From: Talinum fruticosum
Taxonomy: Eukaryota; Streptophyta; Magnoliopsida; Caryophyllales; Talinaceae
Assembly (NCBI GenBank): GCA_021018815.1
Contig: JAITYX010000010.1
Location: 4,216,001 to 4,280,000 of the forward strand
Direction: 5' to 3'
Length of the DNA stretch: 64,000 nucleotides
Part shown: positions 1-10,933 of the stretch, piece by piece
How positions within the stretch are numbered: position 1 is the stretch's first letter
How the letters are laid out: every line of letters begins with the position of its first letter
Translations under genes and position numbers: made by a program
Notes under the pieces: model-generated
Database searches by the model: none
What the model was told of the DNA's origin: nothing
The model's input: only the letters and a program-made list of their open reading frames with translations

Positions 1-635
1 TACAAATTTGATCTATCTAATTTTTTTGTCTTCCTTACTCATAATAATAGAATATATATATATATATACCTGGAAAAAGTGACCTGACCCGAACCAATGA
101 GCTGAAACCCAAACCGAAAAAGTCAAATTAAGATCAATCGGACCCAATCCAACTCGAACCGAACCGAACCAGACCTTAATATTTTTCGCCAAAGTGTTTT
201 GTCTTTATAAGATGAACTTATTCAACCAAATACAAGTTGGGCCGAAGTCAACCTGACCCGAACCCGAACCCAATCCTAACGGTAACACGACCTAATCCGA
301 AACTCAACCGAATCGCAATGACTCGAACATGACCCGACCCCAAACTAAACCAAACTAAAGCCGACTTGAATGAGCCGATTACTAATATATAGTAGGAACC
401 ACGACTTCCGACCCAAACCGAGGCCGGGTCGAGCTTCCCCACGAATGCTTCTCATAGGTTTTATAAAGTTTTAAAGAATGATTTAAGGATTTTGAAGATT
501 CATTTTTAAAAGTAGGGATGGACCTCTCGAGTTAAAGTTACGAATTTTATTAAGTTAAGTTAAAGATGAATTAAATCAAATTGATTTGCGATTTTATTAA
601 TTGTTTTATCTTAAAAATTATTTTTGAAGTATGGG
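1..635. other. Low-complexity flank, no gene seen
   Basis: A (TA)n run lies at about 52-68. From about 75 to 440 there is a degenerate repeat of words such as ACCCGAACC and GACCTGACCC. It is not the plant telomere repeat. The rest is AT-rich. This is the left flank into which the first SIRE element inserted; its last five bases (631-635, ATGGG) are the left target duplication. Confidence 0.6.
631..635. repeat. Left target site duplication ATGGG of element 1
   Basis: Five bases immediately before the 5' LTR, identical to 10929-10933 after the 3' LTR. A 5-bp duplication is normal for copia integrase. Confidence 0.9.
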
Positions 636-2043
636 TGAAGACTCAGATTTTGCATGTATAACATTCTGAATGACTGTCAAGGAATCGGTATAAACTCCAT
701 CTCTCATAAGTTTTGATTACAAGTCATTCTAAGTGATACAAAAACTTTTCCGAGTGATACAGTAACCTTTTCGAGTGTCACGTAAACTACCGCATAAGTT
801 TTCATTTGTTTCGAGTGACTTAGAAAGCATACTCTTGCTCATCTTTTCACATCTCGTAGTTCCGAGTCACTCGGACAACACTCAAATATATCGCATGTTC
901 AAACACTCGTTCTAACACGTTTAAACACAGGTCTAACTTCATATTCCAAGTTCAGACAGGACTCGGATGGAATTTGAGTACAATGAATGTTAGACTCGTA
1001 AAATTCCATTCCTTTCTCACTCGAGATGATTATGCACTTAATTATCTTAATTAAATTATTATCTGTGTTTAATCTTGGACCAAAGTATTTTGTACTTTGA
1101 GAAACAAAATTTGATTAACTTTTGAAGGTTATTTAAACGAGGTTATCCTACGTTTGAACTACAAAAGTAACCGGCTTTAAGATGTCAAATCACCAAGCAG
1201 ACAAGGCTTTTTCTACTTCGACCAAGGCCCGGAGATCGTGTCAAGGTTGTCTGTTTCCAAAACTCAAAATCTTTAACACTAAGCTCAACGGTGGTTTCCG
1301 CCTAACTTTACGGACACCACCAAGTGGATTGGGATATTCTAAGGAGTCAAGAGCCGTTGCACAACTCAACGGATCTTTTCGAGTGACTCGAAAAACCGTT
1401 ACAACGATAGCAGAGGACTTCTAATCGAAGATAGTCACAACGGCTACTCGCTTGGTCATCTATAAATGGAAGCCAACTCTCAAGACTTGAAGATTGCTGA
1501 AATTATTTGTCAATACTTAAGCAAAAGTCTTTGTATTCATATTCAATCTTCCACTTACAACTCCAATTATGTACTTTAACATCTTTCCGAGTTGTAAGGT
1601 CTTGTAATCTGTCACAACTTTCATTCGACTTTCTCGAGTAAGGTCCATTGGCTGAGCTGTAAGGGTTAACTCAGCTCAGTTGTCCCTAGCTGTAAAGGTT
1701 ACCTCGGTTTGGAAGTACTAGATCGGATAAGGGAATTTCGAGTCAAGGAAAAACCTTGTAAGGAATTGTCTAAGGGAGCAATTCTGGTGGAGTCTATCTA
1801 CTGTATTTTGTGGATTCAAAATAGTGGATTTGACTTGGTGCTTGGATTAGCACCGGCCGTGGTTTTCTCGCCCCATGAGGGTTTCCACGTAATTTCTACT
1901 TTATCATTTTTCCGAGTTCAATCTAGACTCGGATTGCATCAAAGTCAGTTTTAGACTTTATTCTTTCATTTATTGCTTAAATTTCCTCATCACCCTATTC
2001 ACCCCCTCTAGGGTGACTAACTCTCTCCAAGAGCAAAGCTTCA
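636..2043 (+). repeat. 5' LTR of element 1 (1408 bp)
   Basis: Starts TGAAGACTCAG and ends CAAAGCTTCA (TG...CA). It aligns along its length with 9518-10928 and, in part, with the LTRs at 57203, 59636, 53290 (reverse) and 21934 (reverse). It contains a TATA box near 1461, many GAGTGACTC/GAGTCACTC words and a near-palindrome CAAAGTA-N5-TACTTTG near 1083-1101. The short ORFs inside it (for example 1182-1424, 1709-1954) recur only because the LTR recurs, and are not genes. Confidence 0.93.
1461..1467 (+). promoter_or_regulatory. TATA box of 5' LTR
   Basis: TATAAAT followed by GGAAGCC. The same placement (TATAAATA before GAAGCC) is found in the 3' LTR at 10341 and in the LTRs at 57203 and 59636, so this is the likely U3/R promoter of the family. 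Confidence 0.7.
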
Positions 2044-2045
2044 CT

Positions 2046-2057
2046 TGATATCGAGCC
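2046..2057 (+). other. Primer-binding site, decayed (tRNA-iMet type)
   Basis: Two bases inside the LTR end. It reads TGATATCGAGCC, one substitution and one deletion away from the plant initiator-Met site TGGTATCAGAGCC. The better-preserved copy at 58643-58655 supports the identification. Confidence 0.75.
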
Positions 2058-2101
2058 TAGCCTTTCGAAAGGATCTAACCATCCAAAGGGTTAAAGATCA
2101 A

Positions 2102-3544
2102 ATGGCTCCGAACAATGGAGAGTTGGATAAAGGAAGACCTTCCAGCAGACCACCAAAGTTTAAAGGATCAAATTTTGTACACTGAAGAAGCTCATGGAAT
2201 GCTTTCTACTAGATCACGATGAAGATGTATTGAACATCATACAAGAAGGCAACTACATTCCAATGAAGACGGAAGAAACAAGACTCTTGCCTAAAGCAAA
2301 GGTCGAGTACACTATCGAAGAGGCATAAAAGTTCGTAAAGAACTTCAAGGCCATGAACATTCTGATGTACGCCATCGCCTTAGCGGAATACAACATAGTA
2401 TCAGCCTGTGACACAGCGAAAGAAGTGTGGGATACTCTTATCAACGAGATATGAAGGCACAAGCCAAGTTAGACAAGTGAAGATAAGCCAATATCTTCAC
2501 AAATATGAGCTGTTCAAGATGGAGCCGAAGAGAACATCACTCGGATGTTCATCCGCTTCACCGAGATTACTAACAATCTCAAATCTCCGGGTCGAAAGAT
2601 TTCCCATGAGAAAATGTGAAGAAAGATACTAAGAAGCTTGCCCAAGAGAAGATGGGGTCCAATGAGGACAGCCATAAAGGAAGCTCGGAACCTCTCTTTC
2701 TTAAAACCGGACAAACTCATTGGGAAGCTACTCACCCATGAGATCCATCTCGGAAGAAGAGGACACCGACGTCGGCACCAAAAAGAATATTGCACTCGAA
2801 GGCCTCGTAAAGTAGAGAAGAAAATCTGAGTTCATCGGACTTAGAAGAAGGTCCCATGGCACTTATTGCCGGAGGCTTCAAAAGAATGATGAAGCATAAG
2901 AGATGGGATAAATGGCCAAGAAAAGAGTTTTACAAGAAAGACAAGAAGGATAGAAAAGGTAAACACTCTTCCCCATCAAAATTATCTTTAACTAAGAACT
3001 ATGGCTATTTTGAATATGGCAGTAAGGATCATATAGTCAAAGACTCGTCCAAGAAGAAAAAGAGACAGAAAGAAGAAGAAGGCTATGATGGCCATATGGA
3101 GTGATGAAGATTCATCTGAAGAAGATAGAGACTCGAGATGACTCAAAGTGTCCGGCGGCACTATCGGACTCAAAAGCCGAATCCGAGTCGGATGCCGATC
3201 ACTTAGACAATGAGGAAACTAATCCTCGAAGGTAATTGAATATTTCATCAGGTTCTCCAAAGTTGATTTAGCTAAATACATCTATACTTTGGAAGAGAAG
3301 TGTAATTCGACTCTTCTCGGCTTAAAGAACAACTTGAGTCCGTTACTTCGAGAGCATTTCTTTGAAAAATGAATTAGAAAAACTGAAACTTACTCTAAGA
3401 GAACTCAAGACTAGTGCTCAATCCAATGAGACCGAGTCCGAGTCCCTTAGAAGAGAAAATGGGCATCTTAAGGAAAAGCTCAACGAGTCTCAAGAAGTTG
3501 TTTTGAAATTTACTCAAGGTCGAAGAACCTTGAAATGCTCTTAG
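2102..3544 (+). pseudogene. gag remnant of element 1
   Basis: Capsid/nucleocapsid protein that would package the element RNA. The ATG at 2102 opens MAPNNGELDKG, followed by the SIRE-type 'KFKGSNF' segment. A one-base loss at a conserved Trp codon near 2184 breaks the frame, and several further frame changes follow. Near 2996-3050 a zinc knuckle is recognisable but its cysteines are lost (Tyr and Asp/Ser at cysteine positions). Residues of 3362-3541 form a Lys/Glu/Leu-rich coiled coil, typical of the long SIRE gag C-terminus. The copy at 58700 matches it throughout. It cannot encode a full protein. Confidence 0.85.
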
Positions 3545-4330
3545 GGTCTCAATGTGTCTCCTTAAGAAAAGAAGGACTTGGTTTTAACAAGGACGAGGAA
3601 TCTAATTCTTAGTCGGATCTTTTCACAAATGATTCCGTAACCGTGAAGTTCGGGAAGGCTGAGTGTGGTCCCATTCATAAGAATGAAACGAGGACTAAGC
3701 CCAGCATCAGCTTAAAGGAGAAAACCTTCTCCACCGGTTTATAAAAGAAAAGATTTTCAAAAGAAAGAGACACAGCATACAGCTTGTCTAAAAGAAAGAC
3801 TCGTAATTAGACCAAACCCAAAGTTATTCAAATCCGGGTTCCCAAGAGTCTTCTTCCTCAGAAAAGACCATAGTAAAGGGATTTCATTGGGTTCGTTAGA
3901 GGAAGTGAGAAAGGTTAGTTTGTTTCTAACTTGCAAGTGGCTCGGAAAATAACAAAAGGAGACTGATACCTGAAAGTGGATGCTCACGACACATGTCGAG
4001 AAATCCAAGATTCTTTTCTCGGTTAGAAGATTACAAGGGAGGCAAAGTCACATTTGGAGATGACAACAAGGGCAAGATAATTGGGATAGGCCATATTGGA
4101 AAAGGAGACAATCTGGTCAGCCCTGTCTACCTGGTCAAGGGATTGAAGTACAATCTACTTAACATCTCTCAACTGTGTGATAAAGGTCAAGAGGTAAGAT
4201 TCACTTAGACCAAGTGTTATATCTCTCATGAAACCACCAAGGAGACTAAGCTCTTAGGTAATAGATCGGGCAATACTTACACTATTCCCCTTTCGACCCA
4301 AGTCAGAATCTATCTTGTTTAAAAGCATCT
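3545..4330 (+). pseudogene. gag-protease linker and aspartic protease remnant
   Basis: A basic linker (about 3600-3950, Lys/Arg-rich) leads to the retropepsin region that would cleave the polyprotein. At about 3968-3990 the expected Asp-Ser-Gly site is damaged: the Ser-Gly-Cys-Ser-Arg-His-Met part is readable, but the Asp codon has lost a base and shifts the frame. Downstream 3993-4208 reads in one frame with the copia protease core, including 'GLKYNLLNISQLCD' at about 4140-4180, and ends at a stop. The sister copy at 62090 retains the intact Asp-Ser-Gly. Confidence 0.8.
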
Positions 4331-5200
4331 TTGCATGATGATTCTTGGACATGGCATCGTAGACTAGGTCATGTTAGCATGCATACCATTAAGAAGCGTG
4401 CTTCTCATGGTTTAGTCAGAGGATTGCCTTACTGTGCATTTAAGAAAGATAAAATTTGTGAAGTATGCACAAAAGGGAAACAGGTTAGATCATCTTTCAA
4501 ACCTCTCAAAACTGTTTCCAAATCAAAAGTGCTTGAAATGTTGCATATGGACTTATGTGGTGAAATCCATGTCAAGAGTCTCGGAGGTAAATCATATGTG
4601 CTTGTAATTGTTGATGACTGTTCACGATTTACCTGGGTTTGTTTTCTTAAGCACAAAAATGAAGCATTCAAAGAATTTAGCAAGCTCTACAGGAAAATTC
4701 ATGTTGAGTCTCGGACTCGGATCAAAAGAATTCGAAGTGACCATGGAAGGGAGTTCGAGTACTCAAAATTTGCAGAGTTCCGTGACAAGAATGGTATCTC
4801 CCACAAGTTCTCAGCACCAAGAACTCCTCAACAAAATGGAATAATGGAGAGAAAGAACCATAATCTTGAAGAAATAGGAAGGACAATGATAATTGAACAT
4901 GATCTACCTTACTAGTTTTGGGCTGAGGCAGTCAACACAAAGCAAACTACAGATTGAATAGATGCCTCATCGGACCCATTCTCGAAGAAAACTCCATACG
5001 AGCTCTACAAAGGGAAGAAACCTAACATTTCATACTTCAAGCCTTTTGGATGTAAGTGTTATGTCCATAACAATGGTAAGGATCACCCGACCAAGTTTGA
5101 TGCTCGGTTAGACGAAGGTATTTTTCTTGGTTATTCATCTCATACTAAAGCTTAGCGCATTTTCAATGAAAGAACTCACAAACTGGAAGAAAGCATCCAC
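4331..5200 (+). pseudogene. Integrase remnant of element 1
   Basis: The best-preserved domain: 194 codons open from 4331 to 4915. Seen, numbered from the first Met: zinc-binding His9, His14, Cys43, Cys46 (in WHRRLGH and CEVC) and the catalytic triad Asp74 (HMDL), Asp137 (SDHG) and Glu173 (NGIMERKN), with 35 residues between the last two as expected for a DD35E core. A TAG at 4913 ends the frame. The C-terminal part of integrase (conserved 'YELYKGKKP', 'GCKCYVHNN' and 'EGIFLGY' segments) continues in other frames to about 5200. Catalytic residues are intact but the protein is interrupted. Confidence 0.9.
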
Positions 5201-5640
5201 GTTATTTTTGATGAGATTGAACAGGGAAAACCAAGTCAACATTCTCATATCTCGAACCTCAGTAAAGATGATGATCTTAGTGAAGATGACCTCGTAAAAG
5301 TCAAATCAAAGTCACTCGGAATGGAGTGACTCGGAATAATCGACTCGTAATGAAACGACTCAAGAACCAGCTCAGAATGCTAAGGGTCAATTAGATGAAC
5401 AAGATAAATTGTAACAGACTTCGAAGACCAACAAATTCAACCTACAAATCTGGTAAACAAGAGAACAGGTAGAGCGTTCAAATATGCTTCGAGCCACCCC
5501 TCGAAAACATATTGTCCGATATCAACAGTAGGGTAAGAACTCATTCCTCTCTATAAAATCTATGTGCATTCAGTGCATTCATTTCATTAACTCGAACCTA
5601 GAAATACACTAGAGGCCCTAAATGAACCTGAATGGGTAGA

Positions 5641-6430
5641 GGCCATGCAAGAGGACACCGACCAAACGACCTTCGACCACCCGTGTTTAGAAACCAAATG
5701 GGTTTTCAAGAACAAACTGGATGAAGGTGGGTTGGTAGTCGAAATAAGGCTAAACTTGTGGCACAAGGTTACAATTAAGAAGAATGGATTGATTGTGGGG
5801 AAACCTTTGCACCTGTTGCCGAATTGAAGCTATTAGAATTCTATTGGCATTTACATCTAGCATGAATATCAAATTATATCAAATGGATGTTAAATGTGCT
5901 TTTCTCAATGGTTTCATTCAAGAGGAAGTCTATGTTGAGCAACCCCTGGATTTGAAAACTTAGAATTTCCAAATCATGTTTTCAAGTTGCAAAAAACTCT
6001 TTATGGTCTTAAACAAGCTCCTAGAGCTTGGTATGAAAGATTAAGCAATTTCTTGGTTGAAAATGATTTTAGAAGAGGTCAGATTGACAAGACACTTTTT
6101 ATAAAAACAAAGGGGAAAGAATTTCTTATTGCTCATATCTATGTTGATGACATTATTTTTGGAGCTACTAATGAAATTCTATGTCGAGATTTTTCCGAGT
6201 TAATGAGACAGAATTTCAAATGAGCATGATGGGAGAACTCAATTTCTTCCTTGGTTTACAAATCAAGCAAGATAAAGATGACATCTATGTCCATCAATCA
6301 AAGTATACCAAGGATTTGCTAAAGAAGTACAAGCTTCAAGATGCAAAACATGCAAGCAACCCCTATGAGTAGTATCATAAAACCTGGACTCGGATCGAAA
6401 AAGGTAAAGCAAGTAGATTAGAAACTTTAT
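5641..6430 (+). pseudogene. Reverse transcriptase remnant of element 1
   Basis: Begins near the 'ETKWVFKNKLDE' segment at 5690 and runs through at least three frames. The copia active site YVDDIIFGATNE is intact at about 6140-6175, and 'LYGLKQAPRAWYERL' precedes it at about 5998-6043. 6181-6372 continues the thumb ('NFFLGLQIKQ'). Frameshifts near 5826, 5950 and 6220 and a stop at 6370 break it. The 5200-5640 stretch before it is the poorly conserved integrase-RT spacer. Confidence 0.88.
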
Positions 6431-6436
6431 TGAGGT

Positions 6437-7081
6437 ATGATTGGATCTCTACTATATCTTACTTCTAGTAGACCGGACATAATGTTTAGTGTATGTCCGT
6501 GTGCAAGATTTCAAGCTAATCCAAAAGAATTACATCTCACCGTGGTGAAGAGAATCTTCACATATCTTGCGAGGACTCAAAATCTAGGTGTATGGTACTT
6601 AAGAAACTCCGAACTAACTCTCACTGGCTACTCGGATGCCGACTATGCTAGGTACAAAGTTGATAGAAAAAGCACTTCAGAGCCCGCCGCTTCTAGGTCA
6701 ATCCCTTATATCCCGGCACTTAAAGAAGCAAAACTCAGTAGCCCTATCAACTCGCTGAAGCTGAATACATTGCAGCTAGAGCATGCTCGTGCTCATATCT
6801 TATGGATCAAGCAACACTTGAGAGATCTTAGAATTACATTCAAATCAATTCCAATCAAGTGTGATAATCAAAGTGCAATCAGCATCACTAAGAATCCAGT
6901 TCAGTACTCAAAGACAAAGCACATTGAGGTCACGTATCATTTTCTAAGAGACCATTATGAGAAAGGTGATATTGAACATGAATTCATTCCTACCAAACTT
7001 CAATTAGCTAATATCTTTACTAAGCCACTTAGTGAGTTAGGTCGAACGAATTTTGAAGGATATCTCTTTCTCTATAAATAG
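6437..7081 (+). pseudogene. RNase H remnant of element 1
   Basis: 214 open codons. Copia RNase H landmarks: 'GSLLYLTSSRPDI' (residues ~3-15), 'GYSDADYA' with the catalytic Asp (~68-75), 'CDNQSAISI' (~142-150) and 'KTKHIEVTYHFLRD' (~159-172), then 'ANIFTKPL'. The stretch around residues 81-105 is out of register with the family, so a compensated pair of frameshifts is likely. It ends at TAG 7079. Confidence 0.87.
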
Positions 7082-7339
7082 CATCAGTTTACCTTCATTT
7101 CGATGCTTTACTCGCAACATACTCTCTCTTTCTCGTACTACATCTCGAGCAAGCTCACTGTTTTCAAGGCACAAACCGACTCCCAAGCTAAGTGAACGAA
7201 GTCTCAAGTAAGCACCGATTGCTCTAAACTCTCTTCCTACTATTTCATTTTCTTTTATTCTCTACTCTCTACTCACTCTATCTCTTCGAGCTTTCTATCT
7301 CCTTCTCAAAGTTCATCCTCTCTCTTTTCTCATCAAAAC

Positions 7340-9031
7340 ATGCCGAAAAGTGGTTCCCACTCCAAACTTTCTTGGTTCCGCAACCAAGAAACCCCGAACA
7401 AAAAGCCAAGAGGGCCCCTCCAATCCCTCCAATCCCTCCAAAATCATTGTCACCCAACACCTAACGTTGGATGACAAATTCTTCCCTACCACAAAGTTTT
7501 CGTGGTTGAATCACATCAAATCAACAGGGGTTTAAAATTTCCTCTCTTTCAGCGAGTTCATCTACCCTGGACTCGTTTCTCGGTTTTACTCTAATCTATC
7601 TAGCTCGAGGGTATACTCACCTCTAGAGTTCAAAACATTGTTGTTCGAGTCAACGTCTTTCTTCTCCACCGTCTTTTCAAAGTTTCTTCTCTTTTTCTCA
7701 ACAAGTAACCCCATACCTTTCAACGAGGTTGCTGATGAATCTTTGAGAAGTATGCCAAAAAATTTCCTGAGTAACGCAAAAATTTTCTATGACTCAACTA
7801 AAGTCATAAGCCTCGTCTTCTTTGTTTCTCGCTGATGAGAACCTTCTTCTCTCAGCATTCGATCAAGGAGAACCCCAACTCAAAGCATCTCAAAGCTCGT
7901 ATGATATCCTTGAGGGCTACAAAGTAGACCTCTTTCCCGCCATTGTCAAGCGGATGGCCGCTGTGCCAGCTCACGATCGGACTAAGAAGTCAACCCCACT
8001 TCCTTTCGGGGCTCCTCTCACCCTCATCTTTAAGCAGTTTAAAGTTCCTCTTCCCTCGGATCCTAATGCGGTTTCGAGGCTGCCATCGTCCTGGGCAAGA
8101 AAGAACTTCTTGGTTATAAAAATCAGGAGACCCAACCAGGTGTTTGGGTCCATAGCTCGAACCGAGACAACCTTCTCCGCCTCGGACTCATACACAATCC
8201 CCTCTCTTTCTACCTCCTCCAGCTGGTGGTGCCTCCACCTCGGGTGTCTTTCAGGTACTCTCCTCTACCTTGTCCACTGCCATAATGGACAAGATCTCCT
8301 TGGTGTCCACTAAACTCAAGGACACCCTCCGGTCATTCAAGACTGTCCTATAGTCTATGACCATCAATCAAAAGACTGCTCGAGTCCCAAATCGTAGAGT
8401 AGCAAGATGTGCTTCTTGAGATGAAAGCACTTATCAACGAGTAGAAGGAGATAATAGAGCTCCTCTAGGAAAGGCACTTAAAGGCTGCTCAGGACCCGGT
8501 CGACTCGGACATGTCCGAAGAGTCCTCGCGCCCAAGCAAAATCTTAGTCCGGGGAGCAAGAAGACGAAGAAGAAGAAGAAGAAGAAGAAGAAGAAGAAGA
8601 AGAAGAAGAAGAAGAAGAAGAGGAGACTGTGGCTGAGGCAGCTCCTTCGAGGAGAAAGGGGAAGGGGAGAAGGAAGATGAAGAAGGAGCCGAAGCGATAG
8701 AAGGCCAAGGTGCTCTAGCACTCCAATCGAACCGATCAGCTCGGACAGTAGTCTAAGTGGGTCGAAGACCCTGCTAACCAAGGTAAGTCGGCAGCTGTCC
8801 AACCCGAGCAAGCACCTCCCTTAATCAAGTTTCAGGAGGATGAACCTTTGGACGACTTGGTTCCGGGTCAGCCACTCGAGCCGAGCCCATCCCGGAGATA
8901 GTAGTGTTGCCACCGCTTCGATCTTCAACTTCATCACGATCTTACCCGAGAAGGCGTACTCGCTTGTCCACGCACCTCGACTCGGACGGCTCCCTCCCCT
9001 TCATCTTAGAATTTTTCTTTTCTATTTTTAA
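7340..9031 (+). pseudogene. Third-ORF (post-pol, 'env-like' position) remnant of element 1
   Basis: Lies between RNase H and the 3' LTR, in plus sense. Seen: an ATG at 7340 with a basic, Pro/Ser-rich N-terminus, then across frameshifts the segments 'DDKFFPTTKFSWLNHIKS' (7460-7520), 'SEFIYPGLVSRFYSNLSSS' (7551-7605), 7638-7835 and 7822-8313. Around 8440-8630 it becomes acidic with a (GAA)n tract, and there is a weak continuation to about 9030. Known: many SIRE elements carry an extra ORF here, and 'F-Y-[SA]-N-L' segments are common in plant-transposon-associated domains. I do not see a signal peptide or a clear membrane segment, so 'envelope' is a positional label only. Confidence 0.6.
8566..8621 (+). 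repeat. (GAA)n microsatellite
   Basis: An almost pure GAA run within the third-ORF region, read as a Glu/Lys stretch on the plus strand. The long Phe run on the minus strand is its shadow. Confidence 0.9.
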
Positions 9032-9504
9032 TTTTCTTTTTCCTTGTTTCTGTCCGGACATACTAATTGTATCTTCTTGACACATTCTTCCTCCTTTTTG
9101 TTTTTCTGTTGAAAGGCAAGGGGAGAATAGTTAGAAAAATTTGTTGTCTTGTTTAGGGGGTTTCTCTCAAATTTTTGTTTGATTGTATATATATGTTTTT
9201 GTGAATATGAATGAAGTTCCTATTTCGTGCTTATTGCTTTTTGAGTTTCAATTTATTTTTGTACATCTTACTCGATATAACAACTCAGCTTATTTCTTTT
9301 TTACTCGGATATAAGCAATGCTCTGAGCTCGATTCACTTCATTTCTATGCGATACTTATTTACTCCGATAGAATCTAAGTTTAAATCACTTGAACTTTGT
9401 TATACGATTCTATCTCTTTACTCCGACTTATTCTTTGATAATGAATGAAAACTCGGGGTTTTAACACTAACAAATTTCTATCCGAGTAAAGAATGCCTTT
9501 AATC

Positions 9505-9516
9505 AAAAAGGGGAGA
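9505..9516 (+). other. Polypurine tract of element 1
   Basis: AAAAAGGGGAGA ending one base before the 3' LTR start at 9518; the plus-strand priming site for reverse transcription. The 9032-9504 stretch before it is T-rich 3' untranslated sequence with no gene. Confidence 0.85.
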
Positions 9517-9517
9517 T

Positions 9518-10928
9518 TGAAGACTAAGACTTTGTCTCGTATAACATTTTGAGTGACTGTCAAGGAATCGGTATAAACTCCATCTCTCATAAGTTTTGAT
9601 TACAAGTCATTCTAAGTGATATAGAAACTTTTCTAAGTGATATAGAACCTTTTACGAGTGTTACGTAAACTACCGTATAAGTTTTCATTTGTTTCGAGTG
9701 ACTCGTAAAGCATACTCTTGTTGATCTTTACACATTTGTAGTTCCGAGTCACTCGGACAACACTTAGATATATCGCATATTCAAACACTCGCTCTAACAC
9801 GTTTAAACACAAGTCCGACTTCATATTCTAAGTTCGGACGGACTCGGATGAAATTTGAGTATAATGAATATTAGACTTAGAAAATTTCATTCCTTTCGAC
9901 TCACATAATTATGCACTTAATTATCTTAATTAAATTATTATCTGTGTCTAATCTTGGACCAAAGTATTTTGTACTTTGAATTTGATTAACTTTTGAAGGT
10001 TATTCAAACGAATTTATCCTACTTTTGAAATACAAAAGTAATCGGCTTTAAGATGTCCAATCACCAGCGAGACAAGGCTTTTTCTACTTCGACCAAGGCC
10101 CAGAGATCGTGTCGGGGTTGTCTGTTTCCAAAGCGGAAATCTTCAACACTAAGCTTAACGGTGGTTTCCACCTTACTTTTCGAACACCATAGTGGATTGA
10201 GACATTCTAAGGAGTCAAGAGTCGTTGCAGAACGTTCACAACTCAACGGATCTTTTCGAATGACTCGAAAAACTGTTACAACGGTCACGAGAGGACTTCT
10301 AATCGGAAGATAGTCACAACGGTTAATCCGCTTGGTCAGCTATAAATAGAAGCCAACTCTCAAGACTTGAAGATTGCTGAAATCATTTGTCAATACACAT
10401 ACTTTAGCAAAAGTCTTTGTATTCATATTCAATCTTCCACTTACAACTCCAATTCCGTACTTAACATCTTTTTGAGTTGTAAGGTCTTGTAATCCGTCAC
10501 AACTTTCATTCTTACTTTCTGAATAAGGTCCCTTGACTAAGCTGTAAGGGTTAACTCAGCTCGGTTGTCCCTATCTCGTAAAGGTTACCTCGGTTAGGAA
10601 GTATTATATCGAGATAAGGGAATTTCGAGTCTAGGAAAAGCTTGTAAGGAATTGTCTAAGGGAGGAATTCTGGTTGAGTTTATCTACTGTAGTTTATGGA
10701 TTCAAAATAGTGGATTTGACTTGGTGCTTGGATTAACACTGGTCGTGGTTTTCTGCCCTGGGAGGGTTTCCACGTAATTTCTAAGTTATCATTTTTCTTA
10801 ATTCAATCTAGACTCGGATTGCATCAAAGTCGGTTTTAGACTTTATTCTTCTATTTATTGCTTAAATTTCCTCATCACCCTATTCACCCCCTCTAGGGTG
10901 ACTAACTCTCTCCAAGAGCAAACCTTCA
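9518..10928 (+). repeat. 3' LTR of element 1 (1411 bp)
   Basis: Pairs with 636-2043. Starts TGAAGACTAAG and ends AAACCTTCA. TATAAATA at 10341-10348 precedes GAAGCC. Substitutions and small indels relative to the 5' LTR are spread over the whole length, so the insertion is not recent. Confidence 0.93.
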
Positions 10929-10933
10929 ATGGG
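10929..10933. repeat. Right target site duplication ATGGG of element 1
   Basis: Identical to 631-635. Confidence 0.9.

Larger units (their letters stand above)
636..10928 (+). mobile_element. Complete but decayed SIRE/Maximus-type Ty1/copia retrotransposon (element 1)
   Basis: Seen: two long direct LTRs (636-2043 and 9518-10928), each beginning TGAAGACT and ending TTCA, a tRNA-iMet-like primer site just inside the left LTR, a purine tract just before the right LTR, and identical 5-bp flanks ATGGG at 631-635 and 10929-10933. Between the LTRs, in copia order, are gag, protease, integrase, reverse transcriptase and RNase H, all in plus sense. About 2.4 kb then separates RNase H from the 3' LTR and holds a third-ORF remnant. 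Known: long LTRs, an initiator-Met primer site and an extra ORF after pol are typical of the SIRE/Maximus lineage. Many stops and frameshifts and visibly diverged LTRs make this an old, non-autonomous copy. Confidence 0.93.

Noticed and set aside
80..440. Telomere-like repeat
   Set aside because: Words are ACCCGAACC, not the plant telomere unit CCCTAAA.
248..442. Minus-strand 64-codon frame near the left edge
   Set aside because: Built from degenerate ACCCGAACC repeats; composition artefact.
1182..1424. Frame MSNHQADKAFSTSTKARR and its partner at 10053-10313
   Set aside because: Both lie in LTRs upstream of the TATA box and are present only because the LTR is duplicated; reading lengths differ between copies.
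8434..8811. Minus-strand frame with a long Phe run
   Set aside because: It is the complement of the (GAA)n tract inside the plus-strand third ORF.
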